A stretch of DNA of 64,000 bases from Kalmanozyma brasiliensis GHG001 (GCF_000497045.1 NW_015961989.1:248001-312000); one strand, 5' to 3'; shown: positions 10,901 to 20,895, numbered from the stretch's first letter. Translations and numbers: made by a program. Notes: a model not told the origin generated them from the letters alone.

Positions 10901-12305
10901 GATCCTTGCGGTAGGTTCCATCGATGTGGTCTTTCCGCGAGCCGATCGTTTCGACAATGGACCCGGAGGCGGAGCTGACAAGGACGCGCGTGACGAGATC
11001 CTTTTCGGGAGCGGTGAGCACCGAGGACGCGGGTCGGCTGCGTTGCAACTGTTCGACGTGAAAGGCGAGCCAGACGCTCAATTCGATCCAGGCGCGTGTG
11101 TTGCGCCGAAGGTCGATGCATGCACTGAAGGGCTCGGAGGATGCGGTTTTTGGCGGTGTGATGGCATCTCGGCCGTCGGGCATGGTGTCCTCCTTCCAGC
11201 CGAGGTCGGAAAAGATCTTTCGGGTGAGGTGATCCCATCCCAGCTTTTGACCAAGCGATTGGCTGGTAGTCGGAGCGCCTCGCCTTTCGCCATGTACGTA
11301 GTTCCCGATCACTCGAAGAAGGATCCGAAGCGCACGAACAAACGTCTCGGGGCCCGTGAGACCGACGGCGGGATCGTTTTCGCGATTCTCCTTGAAGCGT
11401 GCGAGGACCTCTCGATCGATGACAGTGACGATACTATCGGGAGGACTGGAAAGGATGTGTTTGCCAGAGAGGTAGCACCGATGCGAGTTGAAGTCCTGAA
11501 GCACCGGGGCCGAGCTGTTGGAAGCGACTGGCGTTCGCCGCTCGAGGAGTTGAACGGGATGCTGTTGGTCTTCGGTGGGGACGGTCACGGGCTCGGTTTG
11601 GTATATGCACACGGAGCCAGGCACGAGGTTGCAAGCCTCGAATAGGTCTGTGGCGTCGTGTACAGCGGATGCAGGCGGCGGTGTGCGATAGAGCTGAGAC
11701 TGGTCTAGAATGACCCTCCATTCGAGCGCTTCGGCGACGAAGAAAGCGTCCGGATGTGGCTTACATGCCTCGATTTCCGCAAGAGGAGGTATCGCTGCAG
11801 AGTCGACGGCTGCTGTCAAAGTCTGCGTGGAGCTTGCTGAATCCGTAGCGACCGATGCGGCGGAGGAATGCGAAGCCGTGGGTTGGTTGCGCTCTAAGCG
11901 GACACTGCTGAGAGAGAGCTCTGGATTGAAGAGCAGGCCGGAATCGTGCAAGGCATTTGGCACCAGCAGATGGATAGTGGGTGCCGTGTCAATCCCATTC
12001 GAGGTGATGGCTGAAGAGTGCGGATGAGCGTGAGACGAGCCATCGTACGCTGGTGGTGGGGAGGCAGGAGCTGTGGCTGACGCTATCGATGCAATGTGAG
12101 GTGTGGGTTCGAGGGGAACGGAGGATTGAGAGCCAAAGACTTTTTTGTGATCTTCCTCATCGATGGTGATGTCGATGGTCTCGACTTCATCGACGGAGGT
12201 CGCATTTGCGTTGGTGCCGCCACTACGTTGGATGGCTGAGTCGGAGGGACGAGTGACATTATCGATGAAGCTGTTCGAGTCGAACTCGCTTCGCTGCACC
12301 CCCAT
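7905..12305 (-). CDS. UBP2: Ubiquitin-specific protease, Ubp2 type
   Basis: A cysteine deubiquitinase of 1466 residues counted from the ATG at 12305; the open frame extends upstream only through non-ATG codons. The first ~600 residues are the long N-terminal region expected for Ubp2. The Cys box GIDNIGNTCYLNSVLQYFF places the catalytic cysteine at residue 714. The His box SHGHYFLNLRGGG places the catalytic histidine at about 1329. Between them the USP fold carries long inserts, including Pro-rich PPLPPRP and a helical stretch. In yeast, Ubp2 removes K63-linked chains and opposes the Rsp5 ligase in membrane-protein sorting at endosomes. The C-terminal tail has a basic PIKRAR patch that could be a nuclear signal. 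Divergent from LAA1 and convergent with the GCL subunit. The USP class is certain; the Ubp2 assignment is likely, from overall size and the spacing of the boxes. Confidence 0.85.
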   Translation of the reverse strand: MGVQRSEFDSNSFIDNVTRPSDSAIQRSGGTNANATSVDEVETIDITIDEEDHKKVFGSQSSVPLEPTPHIASIASATAPASPPPAYDGSSHAHPHSSAITSNGIDTAPTIHLLVPNALHDSGLLFNPELSLSSVRLERNQPTASHSSAASVATDSASSTQTLTAAVDSAAIPPLAEIEACKPHPDAFFVAEALEWRVILDQSQLYRTPPPASAVHDATDLFEACNLVPGSVCIYQTEPVTVPTEDQQHPVQLLERRTPVASNSSAPVLQDFNSHRCYLSGKHILSSPPDSIVTVIDREVLARFKENRENDPAVGLTGPETFVRALRILLRVIGNYVHGERRGAPTTSQSLGQKLGWDHLTRKIFSDLGWKEDTMPDGRDAITPPKTASSEPFSACIDLRRNTRAWIELSVWLAFHVEQLQRSRPASSVLTAPEKDLVTRVLVSSASGSIVETIGSRKDHIDGTYRKDLSRTTLEALFTLGASSTTNDQLVKFAYLINMQASNGRRALELFACLDEVYTSQRRTSRILEELLTYERSQGRYSPRDVDKAYEKLHLSVAHLGHDIERESIPIEVIVDNYKARAREVLINSDASEHAAVKDALRVIALHLGKAERLMLALDEDVDMDIEQASKMLDVNPDMDDSTVLAIFDLYVADAPARRDALRHALRAVAEHRKSEYLRHFLRTGEKDVSAAESWQQLPSNDLPAGIDNIGNTCYLNSVLQYFFSITEVRNRVLQAAATLTEPADTYQIDEDRRVGGQLITAREWQRSRRFVAHLGELFHHLIHDNALSVRPERELAYLALVSSRAEELEGEFSSVVDTAAATPIPLSQSGDPVVSVVSFDPAPFETGTQPAPFDSTISSIGESMDTTADGTSQAESVPALASAPNGPPPLPPRPTARRPTLTESTPATLPPPARRNSLMQLGAQQDVSECLDNCMFQLEVALAVTKGADGPDLKPKPSAEHDMDVDGGEESKLSSIVVNGTPHEDLLTGLFLGKTCQRIEADTIAPTNVGDQSNSSGSQGAPSRPSQPQKQTSTHIKHEVFKILPIDVLEEGRDIYDGLDGFFDSDTFVATSGAVQRRSVTLLSAPPLLQVQLQRVQYDRATMRAFKSQAHLELPEAVYMDRYMDLNADDGDGAVRIAKRLDYQAKRKQIQELRSKVAACKDGATFHLTQTLSQAANAVEELARLPPLADVAAQLDEIRAESSGPADTADPVSLSPRSQAKQAATQIQEANHGTETMADEHAAARDVASGPSEDDNSPLPPALSSLIDPGLSKLFRDESKLLREQVKEAEKQIETLKAEMASIWSDEHRFSYRLVAAFMHRGEASHGHYFLNLRGGGPESKWFKYNDSAVSATSLDQVVKDRSGATPYLVTYVREDYVGLIDPICRSIEAAQPQQQEQTSTEDQEAIAATALAGWEGGVAPDAETKEEAAETPRPQVVTDAFQVTAGETAGGKESPIKRARTDDL

Positions 12306-13030
12306 GACGTCGACGTGACGGCTGCTCGGTCGTCCAGCCACCTGTGAAGAGACTTGCTGATGGCCTCAAAGATAGAGCCAGTCGATCTAGGCTGAATGCG
12401 TTCCGAGCTTTCGTTAGGCTTGGTGATAGGAGAAGAGCAGCGCTTTGCCCTGGTCAAGCCGAGTGCGCGTTCGGAGGCTGAAGCTTGAGGCCGGAGAGCT
12501 CCGATTTGCGTGTGACTGAGCCTCGACAAGCAGCCAAGGAAGGGCCGATGGACGTGGTTGGGGTGTGACAAGCTGCTTGCGTGTGTGGATAGCAAGTCCC
12601 ACGCCAAGGTCGTTGCTTCGTTGACCTCGGTTGCTGGCTTGACAGCGTAAAAAAACAAGGCTCAGCAGGGCGAGGTGGAGGCCAGTGCACGCGTGTGTGT
12701 GTGCCTTTTGAGAAGATTTGATCGGGGTCCACCACAGCAACAGCCGCCGTCAACGCGGGACAGGGTTCAGCACAGGAAAATCGGATGAGGACGAGGACGA
12801 GGACGAGGAGGACATGGACCTCGAGACGATTCATTGTTGCTTCTCCTCTTCCGACCCTATCACGCCGCTCGGCAAATTCGCGTAGACGACCACGACTCAG
12901 CCGCTGCGACGAGCCGGACCCAGTCCCGACATTGGTCATCACTCCGATCTTGGCGTGACCTTTCCCCTATAAAGTCACACCAACGGCACTGGTGGCTCGT
13001 TTTATCGACTCAGTCAGCTACGCCGCCATC
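12306..13030. promoter_or_regulatory. Divergent intergenic region UBP2 / LAA1
   Basis: 725 bases between divergent start codons. It holds a short GAGGAC hexanucleotide run at about 12787-12813 and a TATA-like element close to the LAA1 start. Short open frames here have no coding features I can defend. Confidence 0.5.
12968..12974 (+). promoter_or_regulatory. TATA-like box upstream of LAA1
   Basis: The heptamer TATAAAG lies 57 bases before the ATG at 13031, a distance that allows a short leader. It is a match by eye only; the transcription start is not known. Confidence 0.35.
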
Positions 13031-16000
13031 ATGTCGTCCTCTACCGAGTCGCAGGCGCAATACAGCGAGGCCCTCCAACTCGACGAGCCACGCTTGCAGG
13101 CAGCCACCTCTTCCGATCAGGGCGAAATCTTTGTCCTCGAATGGCTCGCAAAGGCAGAGCAGGCGCTCCTCAAGGCAGACGACGACACCATCCGATCTGC
13201 GCAGACCAACTTGGAAGCTGCTATCCTCAAACTCGCCTGCCCAAGCGTCGCTTTCGGAAAGGGTGACGACAATGCCTTTACAGTCACGCCCAACACCGCC
13301 ATCCCTCGCCCAGGCAGGCCCACCCGACGTCTTCTCGCTCGCTGCATCCTCATCCTCTTCCGTCGCATCGACTCGCGGTCCCTCATCGACGTCTTGCAGA
13401 ATCTCATTCGCGTCGCAGGCGAGGATGCAAAGGGCAAAACCGCAGAAAGAGAGGTGCGCGTCGCCGCTCTCTACATCCTCGGCGAGGTCTTTGGTTCGCT
13501 CGGCCAGCAAATCATGTCGCTCTTCAACGAAATCGTCCTTCTCACACAGAAGGTGGCCAAACAGGCGAGTCATCCCGTCATCCTTCGGTATCATGCGCTC
13601 TTGGCCCTTCAAAAGACACTCAACGTCGCTGGTAAGAGCTTGGGCGACCAGGTTGGCAAAGACCTGATCAAGACGCTCCGTCAGGGTCTCTCGGATCGTG
13701 CAGGCGCCGTGGTGCGGGGATGTGCGGACTGCGTCGTTGCGATCGCTCTTCACACTCAGCTCATCACGACGCGCAACGAGGTCGAAAACCTGGTTTCTCC
13801 GGCGCTCAAGGCCATCGAGACGGCCGACTTTGTCACCAAACGAGCCCTCAGCCGCATGCTCGGCGGTCTGCTAGCATCAACACAGATCGAGCAGGCACCG
13901 CCGGCTCCAGTCCCGTCCAAGAAGACGTCCAAGAAGAAGAAAGAAGGCGCTGCGGAGGAAGAATCGGACGACGACGACATCGTCACCTCGGCTGCCGCAG
14001 CGGCTGCCAGCGCCCCAAGAGCCATGATGACCCCGGTGGGAATGCTCGATCAGCTCTCGTTGCCCTTCCTGCGCAGCTCGGCCAACCGCAAAGCACGAGC
14101 TGCTATTCTGGATGTCTATGCGACGCTCTTCGAGACGCTAGGCTCCGCATGGGTGAACAGCAACTACGCTGCCATCCTCAAACATCTCATCGACGATCTG
14201 CCCAACCATTCGCGCGGCTCTTCTCTCACCCGTGCCGACGTGCTCAACGTTCGCACTGGTGTCAGCCTCATTCTGCGCAAACTCGTCGGAGAGCGGATGC
14301 TCGGTGAGCAGGCCCAGGTGCTCGCCATCCAGGAAATCTGCGTCGGCTACCTCAGGAAATGGCCCAGCGTCCTGCCCGAGCAGCAGCCGCCCTCCAAGAC
14401 GACATTGTCGCTTGCTCTCACCGAGATCTCAGGTCTTCTCGTGCAGCTCGGCAGTCTGCCTCCCCAGGTCCTGGATGCCGCCTACGACCCGCTGATTCGT
14501 TGCTTAGCGCACCCCAGCCACTCCGTGCAGGTGCAAGCCGCGTGGTGTCTCAAGACGCTGTGTCAAGTCTCGCCCAACCACCTTTCGCCTACGTTGGCGG
14601 CTGTGCTCGAGCTGCTCAACCGCGACCTCACCACACTGGCCAATGGTGGCGGCTCCGTCGGCACTGCGCAGCTCTCGAAGCGCGCCAACGGTCACGCCAA
14701 AGGTCTCGGCGCCCTGATCAGTGTCATCCCGCAGCGCCCTCTGTACACTTCGTTCGCCATCAGCTCCAAAGTGCTCTCGCTCGCCATTCAGCTTCTCAAA
14801 AACAGCGGCAACCACGATCTCAGCGTCTCGACCGTCGAGATCTCAGTCGCTTGGACGCTGGTCGGTTCCCTCATGACGCTCGGTCCCAACTTTGTGCGCC
14901 TTCACCTTCCACAGCTGCTCGTGCTCTGGCGCAACTCGCTTCCCAAGCCTACATCCAAAGACACGGCACCAGGACCCTCGACGCGCTCCGATGCCGAATG
15001 GGGCTTCCTTCTGCACGTGCGCGAGTGCACGCTCACCTCCATCCTGGCCTTCCTTCTGCACAGCGGACCGAGCCTCGTCACTCTGGATACGTCGCGAAGG
15101 ATCGTTGTGCTGCTGAGCAACACGCTTGCGTTTGTCGACGGGTTCGCGGCTCAGAATTCGCACCTCCTCCAGGAGCACAACCCCGAGGCAGACCGCAGCA
15201 CCCTCTCCCTGCTAGATCGTGAATTTCTCCTTCGTCGACGACTGTTCCAGTGTCTGACCGTCTTGGCGAACGACCCCGCCATGGAACCGATGCATGACGG
15301 TCTCATCAAGGCCACCATCCGCACCTTCGCCGATCCGGACCGCTACATTGGCAGTTCGGCTCAGGCGGCGATTGCAGCCAGCGCAGGCAACTTCACCAGC
15401 GTCTGGGAGACGGCAGATGGATATGCATTCGGTGTCACGAGCTTACAGCGAGACGCCGAGACCTTTGTTTCGGATCCAGTCGACTCCCTGCGCGCCTGTA
15501 GCGCCATCGCCCGTCCTGATCTGCTCAACCGTGATCTCGTCGAGACGCAGCTCGATGCGCTTCAGAGGCGGCCCGTGCTGGGTGCTGCGGAACACGACGA
15601 GCTTTTCCTCTACTCGACATCACGAGGCTCGACGTCTGGCCCTGGCCCGCGAGAACCGAGCGCCTCGGCCAGCGCCGCAGAACCGCGAGCGTCGGCGTTC
15701 CTGTCTCCACCTGTGGCCACTGGTGTCGTTGATGCTGCCATCCAGCTCTTCACTGGCCTCTTCCCCTACCAAGAGCGAAGCGTGCAGGTGGCGGCCATCG
15801 AGGCGATGCTTGCACACACCAAGAGCACCAAGCTGGACAAGAACCCTGGACGCAAGCAGGCCATCCAGATCAATGTGGTTGTCGCCCTCCTTGGCGCTCT
15901 CCGACTCGCTCTCCAAGGTGCGCCTGGTGCCGACGGCAAACGTCCGAGCGGCTTCAACAACGATCGACTCAGCTCGGCCATCAAAGATCTGCTGCAAGAT

Positions 16001-19000
16001 GCCCTCCTTCAGTCGGACCCTGCACTGCGAGCTGCTGCTAGCGAAGCCTACGGAAAGCTGGCGGCGGCAGCAGGCTCGCAGGCCTTGTCCAGTCAAGTGC
16101 AGTTCCTCGTGGACCAGATTGTGGGCAATCGCGACCCGGATGCACGTGCTGGGTGCGCCCTAGCATTTGGAGCTGTGTACAAAGAAGTGGGCGGCCTCGC
16201 TGCGGGACCATTGACAAAGACGATTGTCAACGTGCTCATGTCCCTGTCGAGCGACCCGCATCCGACGGTCCACTACAATGCACTGGAAGCCCTCCACGTG
16301 GTCATCGACTCGGCGAGCTTGAGCTACAGTCCTTATGTTGCGTCCACATTGGGCATGCTCGTCAAGCTGTACATGCTCGACACGCACGAGGCCGAAGGTG
16401 GCAGCGCGGGATCGGTCAACTTGCGTGCCGACTTGCCCGCCCACCAGGCCGTCTGCCGCGTCGTCAACGCACTCATTGGCGTCTTGGGCCCAGATCTGCA
16501 AGAGTCGGCCCGTGTTCGTGGCCTCATCCACTATCTTCTGTCCGAGTTCTCGCAAGAATCGGATCCGGGCGTCGTTGTCGAGTCGACCAAGGCGCTGCAG
16601 CATTTCGGTCTCTTTGCGCCCCAATTTGTCGACGTGACGGCATGGATCCAGCAACTGCGCAAGCAGCTGAATGGCAAGCAACGTACGCTCAAGCTCGCCG
16701 CCATCACCGCCTTTTACCAGCTCGTACAGCGCGAGGCTCTCACCATGAGCCGGGTCGGAGGGGACCAGCTTGTCGAGGAATTCTTTGCGCAACTCGACGC
16801 GGACCCCAAGCTGGAGGGAGCTCGCGAGGTCATTCTTAGCTGGTTGCAAAAGACGGCCGATCTGGCGCCGAGTGGCTGGATCGACCTGTGCCAACGCATC
16901 ATGTTGTCCACGCCCAATCTCCAGGCGGCAGGGGACGGGCCTGCCAAGGGCAAAGACGCGCTTCCTAGCCTCGCCACCATGCTGCAAGACGAAGAAGCGG
17001 CAGCCATCGATCTCGGCAACGACACCAACGTGATCAAGCTCAACGCAACAGGGGGCAGTCGATGGAGGACGCAGCTCTTTGCGCTGCGCTGCCTGCACCA
17101 GGTGTTCTTGACCGTGCGTCAGGCCGGCAAGCTCGAGCACTTTAGCACGCCTCCCGGAGCGGGTGAGAAGGGACAAGCGTCCCCTCAGCGACGGCTGCTG
17201 ATGAGCAACCGTGTCGTCGATCTCATTCGTATGGCGTTCAGCGCGAGCACCTCGGCTAACATCGAGATTCGTCTCGAGGGTCTGGTAGTGCTGCGCGACG
17301 TCATCGAGTCTTTCAAGCTGGCACGCGATCCCGACTTTGAAGAGGCGCTGCTCCTCGAGCAACACCAGGCACCGATTGCCGCTGCCTTGACTCCTGCCTT
17401 TTTGGCCGACTCAACACCCGAAGTGTTGGCGGCTGCCGTGCAAGTGTGCGCTGTCTTTGTCTCGTCCGGTGTCGTCCGGAAAGTGGACCGCATGGGTCGA
17501 ATCCTCAAACAGCTTGTCTCTGCTCTGGACAGCTGCATGCAACCCAGCATGACGCAGCTCGGCGACGTCAAGGACTTGTCGCAGAATGCGAATGCCATGC
17601 TCAAGATAGCTGTGTTCACTGCCTGGGCCGAACTGCAGACGGCCAGCGCGACACAGAGCTACCTGGTGGACGTCATCCAGCCCCACGGCGCTCGCATCGT
17701 CCCTTACTGGATTGCATGTCTGCGTGAGTACGCCAAGATCCGCTCGGATCCCGAGATGGACGCCGGTGGCGCCCCGGGTGGACCAGGTCCTTCCATCAAC
17801 GCTAGCCTCGATTCGCAATATGCCGCTCTGGCGCGCGAAGTGGTGCTGCCGTATCACGAACGCTCGTGGTACACGATCCTTCAGGCCGTAACGGGCCTGT
17901 TGCACGACAACGACGCACGCGCTTTGGCAGCCATGGACGGAGAGACGGCTCCTGCCTCCATGGGCGCGAATGCTGGCGGGGCCCCATCTCGCAGTGAACC
18001 CTGCCTCTTCTTCTTTGTCCTGTACGGACTTGCTTTCGAGGCGCTGGCTACGCGATCATCGAGCAGCGTCGAATCGGTGCATGAAGGCAAGGTGATGCGC
18101 ATCTCTTTGCGCGCCATGACCGCCTTGAGCAAGCCTCCAGTAGCTGGATCCGCGCTTCTGCAGGACACTCTGTTCTCGGAGCTGTGCAACCTGTGGTACC
18201 GCTTGGTCATGACCGAGCCTCCTGCAGTGCAAATCTCGGTGCTCGAAACGATTGGCGGCATGGCGGCCTCGTATGGCGCGCTGCTGCTTTCTTCGGAAGA
18301 CCAGGCAGCCGCTGAAGCTGGCAAGTTGCCCAACGAGGCCAAGCTGAGCCAGTGTCTGCGCGTCGTTGTCTGCGTCCTGCAGAACGTGCGTATGACGCGT
18401 GGCTCGGTGGACGAAAAGACGGCGCTGCTGCGCGTCGCCTACTCGGCCTACATCGGCATCGTCGGTCTCTACCCAAAGGCTTTGCAGGAGGACCTCTTCG
18501 CCGTCGGCTTCTACACGTACGCGGAGATGCTCAAGGACGAGACGTCGGAGCAGGATCTGGTAGGACCTTCCCTCGGCTCGCTCAAGGATCTGTGCGAGCG
18601 CTCCGCCAAGTCGGTGAGGCCCAATAGCGATGTTCTGCAGCGCGCCATCCACGGCTTCCTGTCGCAAGCGCTTCAGCACATCGACGACCTGCGCAGCCGT
18701 GCTGGTCGCATCGCGCTCAACAAGACCAAGAACAGCCTGCTGGCAGTGGTCGTCGTGCTCACCTCGATCCCGATCAACGTCAAAGTGTCGCAGGCGGTCG
18801 CAGAGCATGCATGCTACCTGATCGTGCAGAAGGTCCTGACGTTTGAGGAGGGAGTAGAGCAGTGGGAGCAGACGAGCGGAGGCAAGGGTGCCGGTGCACC
18901 AACCTTGGGCGAGGGTGTGGAAGAGATCGGTTTGACAGCAGTCAACTGTGCTCGCACCATCGTGCTTGCCTCCTCGCGCGGCAACGCGGCGCTGCTGTAC

Positions 19001-19489
19001 TGCGTCGGCCAGCTTCTGCCAGGTCTGATCGAGTTTGTCTGCCGTGCAGGACCGCTCGTCGCCACCGCCTCTGCTGCGTCGAGCAACAGCCGCACGCCGA
19101 TGACGGCACTGCGTGGAGCCGTCGAGGACGTCATCAAGACGTTTGCTGGTCTCGTCTCAGTGCTGCCCAACGAGGGCGAGTTCCGCGCCAAAGCACTGGC
19201 CATCATCCTGCCGACGCTGCTGGTGCTGCTTTCGCCCACGAACGCGACCGAGCTGCACACCTTTACGGTGAGACAGCTCATCACGCTGGCGGGCCAGCAC
19301 GCGGCCGCGTTTAAGGAGGCGACTGCCGCGCTGGACGCGGAGAGGAAAGCGCTGCTGGAGAACGCGATTCGAGCACAGCTTCAGTCGGCGGCCGGATCTG
19401 CGGGTGCAGGCGGTGCAGGTGGTGCCGGAGCGGGAGCAGGGGCAAAACAGGCGGCCAGCTCGATCGCGCTCAAGTCTTTCGGCAGCTGA
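13031..19489 (+). CDS. LAA1: LAA1/HEATR5-family HEAT-repeat protein (AP-1 accessory)
   Basis: A 2152-residue all-helical protein. The open frame extends 13 codons further upstream, but only from a GTG, so the ATG at 13031 (MSSSTESQAQ) is chosen; the TATA-like box is placed to match. HEAT repeats run almost throughout, for example the N-terminal block EIFVLEWLAKAEQALLKAD and the family-typical ARAGCALAFGAVYKEVGG near residue 1038, followed by HPTVHYNALEALHVVID. A Lys/Glu/Asp-rich acidic linker (about 297-320) and a Gly/Ala-rich C-terminal tail interrupt the helices. Yeast Laa1 (about 2000 residues) and animal HEATR5 bind the AP-1 clathrin adaptor and act in transport between the trans-Golgi network and endosomes. 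In smuts the protein may also serve long-distance endosome traffic in hyphae, which is inference. Convergent with TAN1, with 122 bases between stops. Confidence 0.85.
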   Translation: MSSSTESQAQYSEALQLDEPRLQAATSSDQGEIFVLEWLAKAEQALLKADDDTIRSAQTNLEAAILKLACPSVAFGKGDDNAFTVTPNTAIPRPGRPTRRLLARCILILFRRIDSRSLIDVLQNLIRVAGEDAKGKTAEREVRVAALYILGEVFGSLGQQIMSLFNEIVLLTQKVAKQASHPVILRYHALLALQKTLNVAGKSLGDQVGKDLIKTLRQGLSDRAGAVVRGCADCVVAIALHTQLITTRNEVENLVSPALKAIETADFVTKRALSRMLGGLLASTQIEQAPPAPVPSKKTSKKKKEGAAEEESDDDDIVTSAAAAAASAPRAMMTPVGMLDQLSLPFLRSSANRKARAAILDVYATLFETLGSAWVNSNYAAILKHLIDDLPNHSRGSSLTRADVLNVRTGVSLILRKLVGERMLGEQAQVLAIQEICVGYLRKWPSVLPEQQPPSKTTLSLALTEISGLLVQLGSLPPQVLDAAYDPLIRCLAHPSHSVQVQAAWCLKTLCQVSPNHLSPTLAAVLELLNRDLTTLANGGGSVGTAQLSKRANGHAKGLGALISVIPQRPLYTSFAISSKVLSLAIQLLKNSGNHDLSVSTVEISVAWTLVGSLMTLGPNFVRLHLPQLLVLWRNSLPKPTSKDTAPGPSTRSDAEWGFLLHVRECTLTSILAFLLHSGPSLVTLDTSRRIVVLLSNTLAFVDGFAAQNSHLLQEHNPEADRSTLSLLDREFLLRRRLFQCLTVLANDPAMEPMHDGLIKATIRTFADPDRYIGSSAQAAIAASAGNFTSVWETADGYAFGVTSLQRDAETFVSDPVDSLRACSAIARPDLLNRDLVETQLDALQRRPVLGAAEHDELFLYSTSRGSTSGPGPREPSASASAAEPRASAFLSPPVATGVVDAAIQLFTGLFPYQERSVQVAAIEAMLAHTKSTKLDKNPGRKQAIQINVVVALLGALRLALQGAPGADGKRPSGFNNDRLSSAIKDLLQDALLQSDPALRAAASEAYGKLAAAAGSQALSSQVQFLVDQIVGNRDPDARAGCALAFGAVYKEVGGLAAGPLTKTIVNVLMSLSSDPHPTVHYNALEALHVVIDSASLSYSPYVASTLGMLVKLYMLDTHEAEGGSAGSVNLRADLPAHQAVCRVVNALIGVLGPDLQESARVRGLIHYLLSEFSQESDPGVVVESTKALQHFGLFAPQFVDVTAWIQQLRKQLNGKQRTLKLAAITAFYQLVQREALTMSRVGGDQLVEEFFAQLDADPKLEGAREVILSWLQKTADLAPSGWIDLCQRIMLSTPNLQAAGDGPAKGKDALPSLATMLQDEEAAAIDLGNDTNVIKLNATGGSRWRTQLFALRCLHQVFLTVRQAGKLEHFSTPPGAGEKGQASPQRRLLMSNRVVDLIRMAFSASTSANIEIRLEGLVVLRDVIESFKLARDPDFEEALLLEQHQAPIAAALTPAFLADSTPEVLAAAVQVCAVFVSSGVVRKVDRMGRILKQLVSALDSCMQPSMTQLGDVKDLSQNANAMLKIAVFTAWAELQTASATQSYLVDVIQPHGARIVPYWIACLREYAKIRSDPEMDAGGAPGGPGPSINASLDSQYAALAREVVLPYHERSWYTILQAVTGLLHDNDARALAAMDGETAPASMGANAGGAPSRSEPCLFFFVLYGLAFEALATRSSSSVESVHEGKVMRISLRAMTALSKPPVAGSALLQDTLFSELCNLWYRLVMTEPPAVQISVLETIGGMAASYGALLLSSEDQAAAEAGKLPNEAKLSQCLRVVVCVLQNVRMTRGSVDEKTALLRVAYSAYIGIVGLYPKALQEDLFAVGFYTYAEMLKDETSEQDLVGPSLGSLKDLCERSAKSVRPNSDVLQRAIHGFLSQALQHIDDLRSRAGRIALNKTKNSLLAVVVVLTSIPINVKVSQAVAEHACYLIVQKVLTFEEGVEQWEQTSGGKGAGAPTLGEGVEEIGLTAVNCARTIVLASSRGNAALLYCVGQLLPGLIEFVCRAGPLVATASAASSNSRTPMTALRGAVEDVIKTFAGLVSVLPNEGEFRAKALAIILPTLLVLLSPTNATELHTFTVRQLITLAGQHAAAFKEATAALDAERKALLENAIRAQLQSAAGSAGAGGAGGAGAGAGAKQAASSIALKSFGS

Positions 19490-19611
19490 GCACCTCGAGG
19501 CGCGGACGAACATGTGCTCAACGCAACACGGTGGACACGCAATGATTACTCATGCAACTGGAACATGCGAATGCTGTGATCGAGCTTGAAACAATGCTGT
19601 GCTGTGAACGT

Positions 19612-20895
19612 CTAGAACAGGCGGAAGTTGGCCATCTGCTGTTCCTCCCCGTTCTCCTTTGACGCTGGCGCTTCTTCTGCCTGTGCTTGTGTTTGCGCCG
19701 CCGCTGCCTCCTCATCCTTCTCACCTTCTGTCGCCTGCGCTACCTGTGCGGTCTTCTCCTCGCCTTCTGTCACTTGCGCTACCTGTGCAGTCTCCTTCGC
19801 TGTCGTCTTCTCGGTCTTTGCCAGACTCGCCGCGATCCTCCCCTCGCCCGCCCCTACCTCCCCGCCCTCCACCGCCCGCTTCTCGTTCGCCGCCTGTGCC
19901 ACCATCTGCAGGTTCATCTTCTTAAACCGCTCATAATCCTTTACGACACTGATCGCCGCCGAGTTCTTGACCACTTCCACCACGATCCAATAGTCCGGAT
20001 TGGTCAGGTTGGCGTTGTGCACCCTTCTTCTTTCCCCACCTTCGACCTCGGGCTCGGCAGTGGGGATGTTGGATGCGATGACCTGGATGACATCGCCTCG
20101 TTTGAGTTTGGAGTGCGATCGGATGCGCGGGTCGATCTTGAAGGTCTTTCCTTCGTCCGGGTTGGTCGAGAAGTAAGAGGGCAGGATGGTGCGCGCGAGG
20201 GTTGTGAGGTCGGTCTGATTCGCGGCGCATGTGGCGATGACGGGTGTGAGGCGCTGAACGAAGCGAGACCGCGGCTCGCCGGACAGCTCCACGTCGGACA
20301 GGATCGTGTATACGAGAAGGTACGGGTCGAATGGCGGGCTCACCGAGATGAACAGGAAACACTCGGTGTCCGTTTCGACATTCTTGAACCGCGGCGCTGC
20401 AGCCTTCTTGTTGGAAGGACCACGAGAGCGCTCCGACGACTTGATGTCGGATAGCTCGGCGGCGATCTGCGCTGCGATGTCGTCCTCGTCGCTCTTCTTG
20501 GCTTCCGCCTGCTTTGTCGTGGAACCTTCCGCTGCCTCGATGGTCTCCGTCTCCGTTGCTGGTGGTGGAACGCTCGCTTCTGCAATCGCCCCGTTGCGCA
20601 AAGCATCCATATCTTCCTCCTCTGTCATGCCGACATCCTTCTTCGCCTCCCCCTCCTGCGGCTGCGGCTGCGGCACCACCCCCGGGTACAATCGATCCGC
20701 GACCTCATTCAACAGATCAATGAACTGCAGCGCCGCCTTGCGCTCCTTGGACTGGACGCATGTAACGAAAATTCCCGGACCCGAGATGTTCTTGGCGGCG
20801 ACCCTGTACACCTGATGGTAAGGTTTGGAGCGCTTTGGCCCCGAGTCGGTGTCACGGTTGAAACCGGGTCCGGAGCGCTTGCGTTTCGACGGCAT
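19612..20895 (-). CDS. TAN1: TAN1-like tRNA acetyltransferase adaptor (THUMP domain)
   Basis: A 427-residue protein. The family hallmark GIFVTCVQSKERKAALQF sits at residues 41-58, and the THUMP RNA-binding domain spans roughly 180-320, with blocks CFLFISVSPPFDPYLLVYT, RLTPVIATCAANQTDL and HSKLKRGDVIQVIASNIP. In yeast, Tan1 is the tRNA-binding partner of Kre33 and is needed for N4-acetylcytidine at position 12 of serine and leucine tRNAs. A basic N-terminus (SKRKR) suits a nuclear or nucleolar location. The C-terminal ~70 residues are Glu/Ala/Gln-rich and contain an imperfect tandem repeat of the unit TAQVAQ-TEGE. Divergent from the next gene with a 220-base gap. Identity is secure. Confidence 0.9.
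   Translation of the reverse strand: MPSKRKRSGPGFNRDTDSGPKRSKPYHQVYRVAAKNISGPGIFVTCVQSKERKAALQFIDLLNEVADRLYPGVVPQPQPQEGEAKKDVGMTEEEDMDALRNGAIAEASVPPPATETETIEAAEGSTTKQAEAKKSDEDDIAAQIAAELSDIKSSERSRGPSNKKAAAPRFKNVETDTECFLFISVSPPFDPYLLVYTILSDVELSGEPRSRFVQRLTPVIATCAANQTDLTTLARTILPSYFSTNPDEGKTFKIDPRIRSHSKLKRGDVIQVIASNIPTAEPEVEGGERRRVHNANLTNPDYWIVVEVVKNSAAISVVKDYERFKKMNLQMVAQAANEKRAVEGGEVGAGEGRIAASLAKTEKTTAKETAQVAQVTEGEEKTAQVAQATEGEKDEEAAAAQTQAQAEEAPASKENGEEQQMANFRLF

Noticed and set aside
10314..11645. A 443-codon plus-strand frame
   Set aside because: Antisense to UBP2; composition and lack of motifs fit a shadow.
12992..13030. Thirteen-codon N-terminal extension of LAA1
   Set aside because: It would start on GTG; the ATG at 13031 is preferred and lies correctly below a TATA-like box.
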